Positions 1 to 11,461 of a stretch of 64,000 nucleotides of DNA are shown here, in pieces. Source of the stretch: Ilyonectria destructans. Lineage: Eukaryota; Ascomycota; Sordariomycetes; Hypocreales; Nectriaceae. Position numbers and translations under genes: made by a program. The stretch is from assembly GCA_020740775.1 (NCBI GenBank), contig JAHEWK010000004.1:930001-994000 (forward strand), read 5' to 3'. Below the pieces are notes generated by a model that saw nothing but the letters and a program-made list of their open reading frames with translations, ran no database searches and had not been told where the DNA came from. Position 1 is the first letter of the stretch; every line of letters starts with the position of its first letter.

Positions 1-108
1 GCGCTGGGCTGTTGGTCCACCGACAGACCAGCCAACCAGTTGATGTGGATAAGTTGGAGCTCGCTGTGACAAGGCCGAGTGGCGGATGCGATGCAGCCGT
101 CTTGGTTT

Positions 109-139
109 GGGCGGGTGGGATATGGTGGGATGGGATGGG
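109..139 (+). repeat. G-rich GGGAT-type tract, possible G-quadruplex
   Basis: At least six GGG runs (109-111, 113-115, 117-119, 127-129, 132-134, 137-139) are separated by one to seven bases, the later ones as GGGAT repeats. The spacing satisfies the usual G-quadruplex pattern. Whether it folds or matters in vivo is unknown. Confidence 0.5.
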
Positions 140-3100
140 ATGGAAAGGATGGGATGAATGGACGGGTGGAATGCATAACAGTCAAAGCAAAGATCAGTAG
201 TTTGGTTCCCACATCGAGAATCCGGTCGAGGCACTCGATGGACTAGAGACTGACCGGTTTTAGAGAGTGGCACAGCACCTCGCCGAAGACCTTCGCTGCT
301 TGCGTGCACTGGACGAGCACGAACTTCTCACAGCGACACCAGCGACTGGCTGCCACCCTCATCCCTGGCGGGCACTGAGAACGGAGCCTGGGCGGGGGCC
401 AGAGACGTCAGGTACAGGTCACCTGCACCGGCTAGCATGGGCGGGCCAGGTACATGGCGTCCCAGTACCTGATGTGATCCATACCATGCCTCGCCCTTGT
501 AAACTTAGGTTGCGATTCCCGTCAGGTGCTGGCCGAAGAGTCCAACCAACAGCGACAGAGCTGGCCGGGGGCTGACCTAGCTGACCTACTCCTTGAAGCT
601 GGCCGGCGGGCTGGGCCCTGGATCCAAGCATCCAAGCGTCCAAGGTCACCGCCGCCCGCCAAGAGGCAGGCCATGATCAACACGGGGAGGTTCAACGCCA
701 GCAACCCTCCAGCCTGGGTGAGTGCACACTGCAAACCGACATGCAGGCGTCGCCATCCATGCCTAGTCGGGTCCACAATGCATGCGAGGGGCTGGCCCTC
801 TCCTCGCGGTGGGCTGGTGGGTCAGGGGGACGACATGGGAGAGGGGCAGCGGGCAGCGGACAGCGGCGCCTTGATTCACAGGGCACCCGGTCGATGCGAT
901 GTGCGATTAAAAATAAACCTACCTAGGGCCAGTCAGATGGTTAGCCCAAGGCTAGGTATGTCCTGCTGCCTCGAACCCGTCCCTGACTGACGCAAGTGAG
1001 CCGGAGGGCTGGGCTCCCAGGGCTGGAGACCTGGCGTGTAAGGTGGACGGTAGACTGACGGTATACGCAGGCTTCGAGTCACTGCAACTCACCGGTGGCC
1101 TGTCGGAGCAGACGGACGTGTAAACTGTATGGCAGGGTACAGAGCGGGTACGGAGTAGACCGGGGATCCGTGCCATGAGCTTCCAGTCCGAGATGTGGTT
1201 GGACGAAAGGGGACATTGATTGCATCTGAGCAAGCTTCGAGGTCATCTGCTCCAGAGCGGCCGGCTTACCAATGTGTTACCACCCCCCACGGAAGAGGAT
1301 GCGCGCGACACCACCTCCACAACACTCTCTGCAGTCTGGCCGTCACCGTGCCTAGGATGGGAGTTTATGGTGCCTGGATCCGCAGCCACGCTGGTTCTCC
1401 TGTCCGATGGTCAATCGATAATAGGCATGGCTAGTGCGGGGGAGAGGGCAGCTTGGGTTCGGCCGCGTGCAACTCTGATTATCTTGCGAGCGGGCTTGTC
1501 AAGCTTTCCAGCCTCTCGAGTCTTGACCTGTCCGCCACTCTCCAAGATGTCGGTCGTCTCCGTCGCAAACTCGGCTTGGCATGTCGCTGGACCTTCATCA
1601 TTCGCTTTTTGGCCCATGATGTTGTTAACTAGCCCCCCGCCAAGGATGGGACGATCAACATCAAAGGCCCCCCCATCGTCTGGATCGACCTCTATATCTG
1701 TCGCACCAGGGCCCGCCATTGAAAGCCATGACGCGGAGTTCCATAGCCAGGAGAGTAGCTGTTAGACATGGCGAACAAGTCTATTCGCTACTCGATCGGG
1801 GACAGGGGATCCTCCGGCTTTGCTAGGGCATGCACTTGCACTCGCCCAAACGCAAATGTAGCCGATAGAACGTATAATCGTGTTGCTCTCCCCGCACATC
1901 AGCCCGTCGCCGAACTTGCCGTACGAAGACCGGGATTTGGCTTGTTGCTGACCTCACATTACACTTGTACGGTATCTGGAGGTATTGCACACCCAAAGAG
2001 CCCCTTGCGCCTCTTGTTGTTACTGTACACAGATACCTCAACTCTCGGGGCAGCAGCGACGTGGCAGCAAGCGGCTCGGGCGTAATAGAACACGAATCAT
2101 CGTGTGTCTTTGCGTGTGCCCCTGAAGGAGGTTCAGATGCTGTTGGCGGTGTACAAGTAGTCGTCGATGAGCTTGCATAGTGCCGCAAGGGAGGACTAGG
2201 CCATGCCACTTCACCCCAAGAGCAACGCGGGAGGCTAAGAATCCCCGGCTTTATTTTCCAAGCTTCTCGCAAAGCGACGGCACTGCAAAGCCTCGGTCAG
2301 ATAGATGTTGCATCGAAAGTGGGATAAGGAAGTGGCCATTGAAGGAGGCCGCTGTCATGTTGTTTTGGTGTAACCTTTCGCGGCTACGACAACAACTCGT
2401 GAGTGTGTGTGCGTGTTTGTGTGTTACGAAGCCAATGTCTGGATCTCTCGGGAAGCCTGAAAACTGTGAAACCCTGATAGTCCCATCCCCTAACCAACAC
2501 ATGGATACGACCTGGACCAAAGAATAAAACTTAGTTCCTGTTACCTTGTCGAGACGAGGCTGCTGGAGGTTCCGGAGGCCCTGAAGCTCCAGCTGAAGCT
2601 CAAGTGCAAGGCATGCGATAGGCCTGTACCTGGCTTGGGTATAATCGAGGGGTGAGTACCTGACTATAGGTACCCGGGGCCAACTGGAGACGTCCAAGTC
2701 AGTACATGAAGGCTGAGTACCACGGGGTGCCCTAAAGTGGTGGGCAGCATGATGCAGTCAGTGGCTCTCTCGGAGCCCTTGCAAGCCGTGGTAGCGCCCG
2801 GCCAGAGCGGGAGCTAACTGGGCAGCTTCCTTGCCTGTGGGCGCCGGGCTGGGAGCCTGGCATTGAAGCTGGGCTGGAGTTGGAGGAGTGGGCGCTGTGA
2901 CTCTCAGACAACGGAGCGAGTCGCACTCGGTAGCGCGGTGGAGGAATCAAAAGCGGGCGATGGGGATGGTGGTGGATGATGGAGCCATGATGGTGGTGGT
3001 AGCGGAGTTGCAGCGGGTTCTCAGTGGTTCAGTTGTCCCAGTGGGAGGGGCTCGCTGAAAGTTAGTGGAGGCAGGAGGTGGTTGGTACCCTGGGTGGCGC

Positions 3101-4729
3101 CCGCTCTGCATGCTTAGGCGGCAGTTGGTCCACGGTAGGTGGTGGTGCTAGCTGCGAAAGCGTAGCGCAACGCTTGTGCGCGCAGTGCCTTAGCGGCGCA
3201 GGACGTAGGCAGGTCAGCCTCGGATCCAATTACTAGCACGGATACCGGAGCCTCCCAGTTCATGTTGCACAGTCGAGAGGCAGGCGGGCACGCCACTTGC
3301 TGCTTCCCCTCCCAGGAACCTCAGGAACCCGACGCCGTCACCGTCACTCTTACTCACACCTTTTAGCCTCACGGGTCCCTTGCCCCAGTCCACTAGTAGG
3401 TAGGTACCTTAGGTACGGCGCTCGTAACCGTGGGTGTACTTGGTACAGATCGAATAATCAAATACTGGTTAAATCCTGGCTCCTTCCTTTGTTGCTGCTT
3501 CAAGGTTGACCGCCCTCGTGGCTACCCCTCTCGAAATCGTCGTCCCCCGCCACCCCTCCTCCCCTCCTTCCTCACCACCAAAATGTTCTCGTGACTATCG
3601 ATAAGCCACGATAAGACGTGGAGCAAGGTAGGTGCCCTTGCCCTGGCATGGACCCTGGTGCCTTGCAAGATGCTTGTCCATGCCTCCATGGCATCAGGAT
3701 TTCATCTGGATTCATCTGGTGTCGTCTGGTTGTCGGCTATTATCATGATTAATTCTTGCAACAAAGGATGGTTGCCACAAACGCTGTCCTCGCTTGACTC
3801 AAGTCCGTTTCTCGAACTCAGAAGTAAGACTCCTTTCAACCTTGCCGTGATCTATTAGGGTTTCTTGACCCAAATCTACTTCGTCTTGCCGGCTTTATGA
3901 CATCTTCCGGCTGTCAAAGCCTCAAAGGCACTGCCTCTTGCGCAGCAGAGTCTCTTTAACTTCCAGCCTCGTTCCTTGCCATGTCCCAGCCAAGTGGCTC
4001 CCGTGTTCGCAGCTCGCACTGACGTCCGCTAATCGTATCAGGTCCAAGAAAACGATTGTACACTACCGACGCGCTAGATAATGACGACTCCGTGTTGGTC
4101 TCCATGAATCTCCACAGCGCTAGATATCCCAACCGCCGTTTTTGCCCTGCCAGAGTCACGACATGGATAACTGCTCCGTACCTAGTCAAAGACATGCCAG
4201 TTTGGTGCCTACATGTGCAGCAGAGGCACGCGCCCAGCCGCTCGCTAGGGCTGCCGCCGTTTGCGCCTCTTGGCTATGACAGCTCCACTTGGTTGAGGCG
4301 ATCATCGCCAGGGATCTGATCGGGGAGCTGATATTCCACGCCTTCTAGGTTTGTCCTGGCGCAGACGGCGTAGAGTATACTTCGTGTGACGGGCTGTGCG
4401 ACATGACATCGAGAACATCTGGAGAGGGGTTTCATCCTGTCAACAGGGCATATTTCGACATGGAGGAGACATTGACATGGAAGAGGCATGGATACGAACG
4501 GCTTGGTTGGATTTCCCCTCTTCTCCAGCTTCCATCACAGGCCCCTCTCCGGCATCCGAGCTGGACCCTTGCGTGAGGGCTTTGTTCGAGAAATCCACAG
4601 CGTGCCTGGCCATGCGGAAACAGAACCCGCCAACAATACTACATACCATCATGTCATGTAGCTAGCTACTGGCATGCCTGCGCCTTCTATCCGTCCCCAT
4701 CACCATCACCATCCCCGTCTATATTGCAC

Positions 4730-4747
4730 ATCCGCATCCGCATCCGC
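4730..4747. repeat. Hexamer microsatellite (ATCCGC)3
   Basis: Three perfect ATCCGC units, preceded at about 4698-4713 by a short CATCAC run. It lies in non-coding DNA with no evident function. Confidence 0.7.
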
Positions 4748-6676
4748 ATTCACACCTCGGGTTCCCCGTTTGGCTGATGGTTCCTGGACGAGTGCCTGCT
4801 CCGAGCCCTGCCGGCTCGCCAATCATGCCACCAACTGCAAGGCACGACGCAAGCTGACGACACGACCAACAACAACGTTGTGCCCAAGCCAACCACACCC
4901 CCCTCCTACAGCCACTGGCGTCGTCGAACCGACCACCAGACACGCATGAGCCCCGCGCTGCCCACTCCCACTCCCCCCCATGTGACAACTCGATAGGCGG
5001 GGACATGGCAGCTGAGAAGCAAGGGGCGGCAAGGGCCAGGGCCGCCAAAGTCCCAACGCCCGTTGGGACATCCATTTGCAACACGCCTGGCGCAGTGGTG
5101 GCTCGCTAGGAATGCTGGATGTTGTATTCCAGCCTCACGACTCAACTCGCCGTTGTCTCACGCCCTGCCACGAGGCAGACCCTCCCGTCAGCTCTCCCAT
5201 GTCTCAAGTCCAAACCACGCTCTACCCAGCCAACTGCAGCATTTAGGACGCCCGTTTTTTCTTCTTATCCAACCTAGCCCACCACGTTGTCTTGCCTTTT
5301 CTTTTGTCTTTCGCCTCGACTCACTTCGCTTCCACACCGCTCTTTTATTATATGCCTCGAATTCCTCTACCCTTGATTCCACGTTCTTGCCTCAGTGGAT
5401 CATCTTCAGCTTGGGTCCACGATTCGCTGGCTCCAAAACTTCCAAGAGCCAGAGCCCGAACGGCTCCCCACTAACATCATCCGCGAAATCGGTCGGGGCT
5501 CTGGAGCAAAACAGTTTCGCCGAGCTGACGCTGACTGCTGCAAGCCAAGCCATGTCCCGTCTCTAGACCGCTGTGCTGTTACGTATCTGCCTGCATGCAT
5601 GGATCTTTTATGCATGGCCCCTCGTTCACGCGCGAATGGCATGGTATGCTTCTGGATCCCTCGCAGCGTCTTTGTGTTACCGTGAGCTTGTTGTCATTCC
5701 CACGGTAGCCGGATATACGGCCCTCTCTCCGTTCCGCACGATAATGTCTGGCTGTTGCACTTGACAACACATGCTGATCCCCTGACCGAGACGTCGGTAA
5801 GGAGACTCCGAATCACATCTGCCGCCGGATCACGATTACAACGAGCCAGTCGGGAATTTATCCTAACCATGCTTTTATGGTGTGACATTTGTCGTTTCTT
5901 TCCGTTTTGGGTAACCAGGTTGCTGTGAGCTGGGATGGAGTCGCATAACACCCTTCCGCTTTCAGAACAGCAACAGGGCTGAAACCTGATGTATTGTCCT
6001 GGTCAAGCATCCCATTTGGACATGGCTTGCCTTAGGTCTATGCCACGCTGTCTCCCCAGGATTTTAGGTCTCAAATCCTGTCTGATCGGCCAGCGGTCCG
6101 AGCACGAAAGAAGCAGATCTTGCATGGACGGGCAGCAGTGTCCTGTGAGCCGCAAGGGGCATTGCTAGCGGACCTGACGTACCCCAGTGACGCAAGGGTA
6201 TAAGGATGGCAGTGCAGATCGTGAGGCTTATGAGGCAGTGAAAAAGGAATCAATGCAAGGATGCAGCTCGAGGGGGTGATGTGGTTGCTGTCCTACAGGA
6301 TTGGTCTTGAAACACCACTGTTAGCTGCAAGTTGCCTATCGGAGCAAGTAACATCATACGACGCGGAAGATGGGCTGAGCGAAGGTATCATGAAGCATTT
6401 TGATTCTTTCAAAGCATAACCGTAATCTACGTACACAAGGTTCTCGCCCAGCATCACCACAAGGGAGAATCTAGACGCCTGTTGTCCCAGGACCGACACC
6501 GATTGATACTACCACAGAATCCAACCTTCCATTCAAGTCAATGATGCAAAGCCCATACGCCGACCCTATTCGTAATGTACCATAAAAATATCAATGTGCA
6601 ATTTATCACTTGAGCCTCAACGTGGCCATTTAGGCCTAGGCAACAAGGTAGGCTGTTCTGCCATGCGCCCAGAGGC

Positions 6677-8504
6677 TTAGATGTCCAACATGCTGCGCAC
6701 CTGCTGAGGCGGAGCAGTGATGCTGTTGGTCGTATCGGCGCTGTTGCTCCGGCCGGTGCTTCCTGGCCGGTTCGCGTTGCGGCCGCGTTCGGAGGAGCTG
6801 TCCGTGTACGGGGGTGGCGGTGGCCCATCGAGCGCCAACTCAGCCTCACGACGGGCACGCTCGGCCTCGAGGTTGTTGGGGAACAGGAGGCCGGCGGCAG
6901 CCTGCATGTTACGCTCGTGGCGACGACGCTCCGACTTGCCTTCGTAAGGGGTCGGGAGGTACTGGCGCTGGTGCTGGACGACAGAGACGCCGGCGCGGTC
7001 GATACGGGGGTTCTCCTCGTTCTTCTTCGACTGCGGGACGGGATACATCTCGATGTCGTCGTTGGCAGCTGCCAGCGCCTCCTCACGGGCGTGACGCTCA
7101 GCGGCGTCCTCGACTCGGCGACCGGTGGCCCTGCCGCCGCCAATTTCATTGACGTTCATGGTGATCTTGTCGCGCAGGGTTTGAAGGTGCTCACCCTTGA
7201 CGCGGCGCCACCAGGCAGGCTTCTTGACGATGCCAAGCTCTCGGTCGATGGCGTCGCCTCGCTCGCGCCTCTGTCGGATGAGGTCCTTATCCTCGTTGGG
7301 GCTGGCGTATCCGTAGATGACTTGGATGACGAGGACCAACAACGACGGACCATAGCCCCAACCATAGATGACGGCGACGGGACCATCCCTTCGGATAATC
7401 GAGTAATCCCAGACCCAGGCGATGAAGGCCTGGTACGCAATCATACCAAGCGTGAGGGGAATGATGATGTAGAAGCGCAGAGGGATGGCCTTGGTAAAGC
7501 CAAAGGCACGGCGGAAGATGCCACCCTGGCTAGACCTGTAGTGTTTGATGGAATGCTTCACGGAGAAGACAATGGTCAACCACGCGGCGAACAGGACGAA
7601 GGCAGCGGCCTTGAAACGGACGCTGGTGGCGGCGGGGATGGCAATGGCTGCAGTCTGCTCGGGAGAGTGCTGCTTTTGAGTGAAACCCCAGCTGCGAGGG
7701 ACGATGAGGAAGAAGTTCTGTATTCGGGGTTAGCTTCTTAAAATCTACCATGTGAGGTGTTGGTGTAGTCGGGGATGCTACACGGACGAGGGATATGGAT
7801 AAACTCACCATCCAGACCAAGAAATAGAACCACAATGGCAACCAGAACTCAATCTTGGCACGACGATCGTCTTCGCTGTAGATGAAGGGATTCGGGTCGA
7901 CGAACTGGCGCTCCTGCCAGCTGCCCCAGTGGCGGACAGCCTCCCAGGTCTGGGCCGTGGTGCCCATGCACATGAGGAACCAGAAGAAGACAGTGAGAGT
8001 CATGGGCAGCTCCGTCAGATAGTATCGGTCGACATCGACATTTGTGAAGAGGCTGATGAGAGCGGCGGCGCAGACGAAGATGCCCCAGTACCACTGCCAG
8101 CGACGGCCGATGGGATAGAAGCGGCGCTCGCGAGGAAGATACATCTTGCCATGCTTAGCGAGGACGGTCAGGAGCAGCATGAGCATGAGACCGAAGAAGC
8201 ATGCGAAACCGATGCCGACATTGCCGCGAACACCAATGTTTTTGACGGCGGTATAGCACTTTGTCGCGTTGGTAAAGCTTCCATTGCCGAAGACATAGTC
8301 GGCTTGGTAGGGCGCGAAGGTCAAGTAGCACTTGGAGTTGTTGGAGACGGTGTTGTTGGCGTAGTAGGTGTAGTTCCAGTGCTTGAGGGCGGTGAGGTTG
8401 AAGTGGACGCCGGACAAGATGGTGTCGGATGAGTTGGCGCCCTTGGGCCAGTCGAGGACGAGGTCGCGAGCCTGGATGGCTGCGATGTTGTCGTAGAAGC
8501 CCAT
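6677..8504 (-). CDS. Seven-transmembrane protein of the DUF2434 type
   Basis: Two exons, 8504-7809 and 7717-6677 (intron 91 bp, GTGAGT...CAG, phase 0), give 578 residues. I recognise it as a conserved fungal membrane protein of the DUF2434 type, with no assigned function. The first ~85 residues carry seven N-glycosylation sequons (N24, N36, N44, N50, N55, N74, N79) and two cysteines (C59, C83), so they are probably lumenal or extracellular. About seven hydrophobic segments follow, between residues ~96 and ~370. The ~208-residue hydrophilic tail is charged and low-complexity, with a proline run and PPPY motif near residue 535, a possible ligand for WW domains of Rsp5-type ubiquitin ligases. 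N-out, seven segments and a long inner tail resemble a receptor, but that is topology only. It is divergent from COG5, 1,051 bp away. Confidence 0.85.
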
Positions 8505-9555
8505 GATGCCTCGTGTTATTCAGCCTCGATCGTGCAGAGCGGTCGGGAGACGGGGTTGTCGCAGTGAGCGCCCGTCTGGCTTATCTCTCTTCGTCAGTCA
8601 ATCCGTGGGAGTCGTCCCAGTCGATTCGCGCGCTGATCGAGCGGGTTTGTTGACTCGACTCGACTGGCGTGTTTGGTGGTGGTTGGCGATGGCAGACTGC
8701 GCCTTTGGCAAGCGGAGGAGCAAGACAGCAACCCAAGCGCAATTGAGAGACAAGACCACCACAGCAAATGCACGGAAATTGACTCAGGCCATTGCTCGAC
8801 AACCTGCGAAAAGGAGAAAAGGGCGACGGGGGAGAAGAGGATGGGAGAAAACTCTTGGGTGGAAGGATGACGATGGTGGTTGCCGGAGGTGCCGTTCGCT
8901 TTCGGGAAAAGCCTCGCCGTTGAGTGGTTGGATGTGGGCCAAGGTGTGGAGGTGGAGATGCCGAGAGGTCCGTCCGGGGCTGTTATTTCTCTCATACATA
9001 CTTCGTACATCACACGCGACTTACGACGAACCAAATTATACGCGTATGGTACATGGCAACGAGTGAATTAGCTGCCGCAATCAGGTAGACGGGTCCTCCG
9101 TATTCTGTCAGTTCGCAGTATTAATGAAATTAATTCAATTCCTTATCGCCACTTGTTCCGTTGCCCCGTCTCACATCCATCCCATCCGTCTTGTTGCCCC
9201 CAGTGACATCCGCCTGTCTCTTCAGCACCCTGGCCACTGATGACCTCACTGTAGCCACCCGGAGCCACAGGGGAGCCTCCCGTATCTCCAGCCGCTCTAC
9301 GTACAGCGCCGCATGAGACCGGGAATAGTTAGCGGGCGGATGTAAGGTAATTAGAGCACGCACTCTTAGCGGTACGTACCGCAGCCCCGTCGGCGTCGGC
9401 GCTGGAAAGCCCCGATGCCGAAAGAGGCCAGCTTCCAGAACACCACCATGCACACACAATTGGCATCGTGATGGTGATGCGACACCGCTAAGGATTGACG
9501 CCCCGACCACGCACAACCGCAACCCGCACTCAATGGTTGCGGCTCGTCTCTCAAA
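8505..9555. other. Intergenic region between divergent DUF2434 and COG5 genes
   Basis: This 1,051-bp stretch separates two divergently transcribed genes and must hold both promoters and leaders. I see no supported coding sequence and no motif I would name with confidence. Confidence 0.6.
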
Positions 9556-10890
9556 ATGACGACATCACCGCCCGTCGACGACGAGCCGTCGTACATCGAC
9601 TACGAAACCTTCCTCGACCCTGGCTTCTCCCCCGCCTCGTTCGCCAACACGCTCGTTGTTGCGACCAACAACCCCAACGACACCCCGCTCGACCTCTCGA
9701 CGCCCCTCTCCCGCGTCCTCTTCGATGCCCAGGAGATCGACTCCCACATCGATGTCCTCACCACCCGCTCCGCCGTGCCACTGCTGCAGTACACCCAGTA
9801 CCAGAGCCACGCGTCCAAGCACATCATCACCGAGCTCGACGGCCAGATCAAGAGCCTCAACGACAGCTACCGCCAGCTCGAAAAGGAGGTCATCGACAAG
9901 CATGCCGAGGCCGACGAGGTCCGCCAGGTTGCGCTTCGTCTGTGGGAGACGCTACGGCTTGGACGGTCGGTCGGCCGGTGTCTGCAGCTTGGACGCCAGC
10001 TTGAGATCCAGCACTCGGAGCTGGAGATGAACGGTGGTTCTTCCTCTGGCAAAGAAGATCACCGCGCCCTTGTTCGATGCTCCTACACCATCGTTTCCCT
10101 GCGCGAGATCCTCGACCGCAAAGCCCTTGGCGAGGAGGGCTATGGACTGAGCCGCGTCGACGCAATCCGGAGCCTGCAGGACACCGTTACAACCCCGATC
10201 GAGCGCTCCGTCCGCGAAACCTCGGAGCGAATCGTCCGCGAGTTCTCGATACCGAGCACGGCAACTTTTACGCAGGGTGAGGACGCCAAGGCCAAGATGG
10301 TGTCTGCTCTCAACGCCCTGTATCTCCTGTCACCTACCCTAGGCTTCCGCCCCGACAAGTGGGTGCCGCGAGCCCTCCTCCAGAGCCTCGAAACGTACAT
10401 CCGGTCGGCGCTGCAGGCTGGCATCACCGCCCTATCACGCTCACTGGGCCAGCTCCCTACCCTGGACAAGGCGCTCGCTGAGGTGACTGCCAAGTGCCAG
10501 AATATTGTGTCTCTGGAGTCGATTTTGGAGTCAACCAAGACACCAAGCCACCCTCTCATGCCAACCTCGGGCCAACAAAACCAGACCAACCTTCTACAAC
10601 ATCTACTCTCTCACCTGGAGACGGGCAGTCTGCCGTCCTTCTTTTGGCGTACCATGGCCAGCAGTCTTGCCAATCGGGTACAGGATATCGTGAACCGGGG
10701 AGGTGTGGTGGCTCGAACCCTGCGAACGAACAAGGCCCCCGTCGGCGATGCGATCCGCCAGGCTGTTGTAAAAGGGTCTCAGCTCCCCAGCGCCTTGTCT
10801 GGCGCCAAGGGAAAGGGGCGAGCAGAGGGGAATTGGGATCGAGAGGTGGCTGTTATGGTGGGCAGCGTTGTCAACAACCTAGGGCGATAA
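9556..10890 (+). CDS. COG5: Conserved oligomeric Golgi complex subunit 5
   Basis: An intronless 444-residue frame. The N-terminal region (residues ~10-140) has the pattern of COG5: an acidic start with YIDYETFLDPGF, then a helical stretch rich in Leu, Gln and Glu. COG5 is a lobe-B subunit of the eight-protein COG complex, which tethers retrograde vesicles at the Golgi and so keeps glycosyltransferases in place. The length fits filamentous-fungal COG5, which is shorter than the animal protein. No signal peptide or membrane segment is visible, as expected for a peripheral cytosolic protein. The start at 9556 is the first ATG before the conserved block, preceded by AAA. Assignment rests on sequence pattern only. 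Confidence 0.85.
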   Translation: MTTSPPVDDEPSYIDYETFLDPGFSPASFANTLVVATNNPNDTPLDLSTPLSRVLFDAQEIDSHIDVLTTRSAVPLLQYTQYQSHASKHIITELDGQIKSLNDSYRQLEKEVIDKHAEADEVRQVALRLWETLRLGRSVGRCLQLGRQLEIQHSELEMNGGSSSGKEDHRALVRCSYTIVSLREILDRKALGEEGYGLSRVDAIRSLQDTVTTPIERSVRETSERIVREFSIPSTATFTQGEDAKAKMVSALNALYLLSPTLGFRPDKWVPRALLQSLETYIRSALQAGITALSRSLGQLPTLDKALAEVTAKCQNIVSLESILESTKTPSHPLMPTSGQQNQTNLLQHLLSHLETGSLPSFFWRTMASSLANRVQDIVNRGGVVARTLRTNKAPVGDAIRQAVVKGSQLPSALSGAKGKGRAEGNWDREVAVMVGSVVNNLGR

Positions 10891-11461
10891 CATGTCCCAG
10901 TCCCTGTCAACGCCATCCACATATCCGTGTTGCACAGAGTTGAATAATTTACAAGAGCCGTCAATGACTCTGCTATGAAGATTCAATCCCTATGCTACTC
11001 CCGCCCAAACGTCTCGGTTCTCTCCATTCCAATGCGTTATCCATCCTAATCATACTGACTGCCCCGCTCCGCGAATGCCATCATACCCAACGGAATCGCA
11101 ATCGGAAATTGACAACGACGCCCTACTTAAGCAATGCGTGGAATATTCCCATTCACTATCCTCTCACAATGACTCCAACAGAAAACTTCCCTTGTTCATA
11201 TGCAGCCTCGAATCTCCGTCATTTATAATAAAATCAGTGATGCGTTGGCGGGTGTAGCGCCAATCAGGATGCGTCAATCCCCCGCATTCAGCAAATACAT
11301 CTCACGTAAAGGCTGGGTCCCCCGAGGAACGCGGATCCATCAACTTCAAACATCTTCGTTCCATCGCCAGACAGGATAATCTCGCTTCGCCACGTAACTC
11401 CAGATCTCTACAGCCCTTGTCAGGTCGTGCCGGATCTCACCAGATCTCATCAAGAAGAAAA
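10891..11461. other. Intergenic region between COG5 and the gelsolin-like gene
   Basis: 571 bp holding the COG5 3' end and the promoter of the next gene. The reading frame of the downstream gene stays open to 11417 upstream of its chosen ATG, but that extension is not conserved-looking. No other feature is seen. Confidence 0.5.

Larger units (their letters stand above)
1..6676. other. Long intergenic region with no supportable gene
   Basis: No open frame here shows a recognisable domain, a convincing exon-intron structure or a protein-like composition; all are short and overlap on both strands. The visible content is a GGGAT-type G-rich tract (109-139), clustered AGGTAC/GTACCT motifs (410-3426), ATCCGC hexamers (4730-4747) and a pyrimidine-rich stretch (about 5190-5400) that resembles a fungal promoter or 5' leader. 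The last few hundred bases probably include the 3' UTR of the minus-strand gene ending at 6677. An unusually long upstream region or a non-coding transcript is possible; neither can be shown from sequence alone. Confidence 0.6.

Noticed and set aside
1411..1719. Minus-strand 102-codon frame with a true ATG, beginning MAGPGATDIEVDPDDGG
   Set aside because: The acidic start recalls the variable N-termini of some fungal methyltransferases, but no domain follows, no splice signals extend it, and its composition is not convincingly coding.
5395..5685. Plus-strand frame (MDHLQLGSTIRWLQNFQEPEPERL...) after a pyrimidine-rich stretch
   Set aside because: No recognisable domain and no supporting exon structure; it may be part of a non-coding leader.
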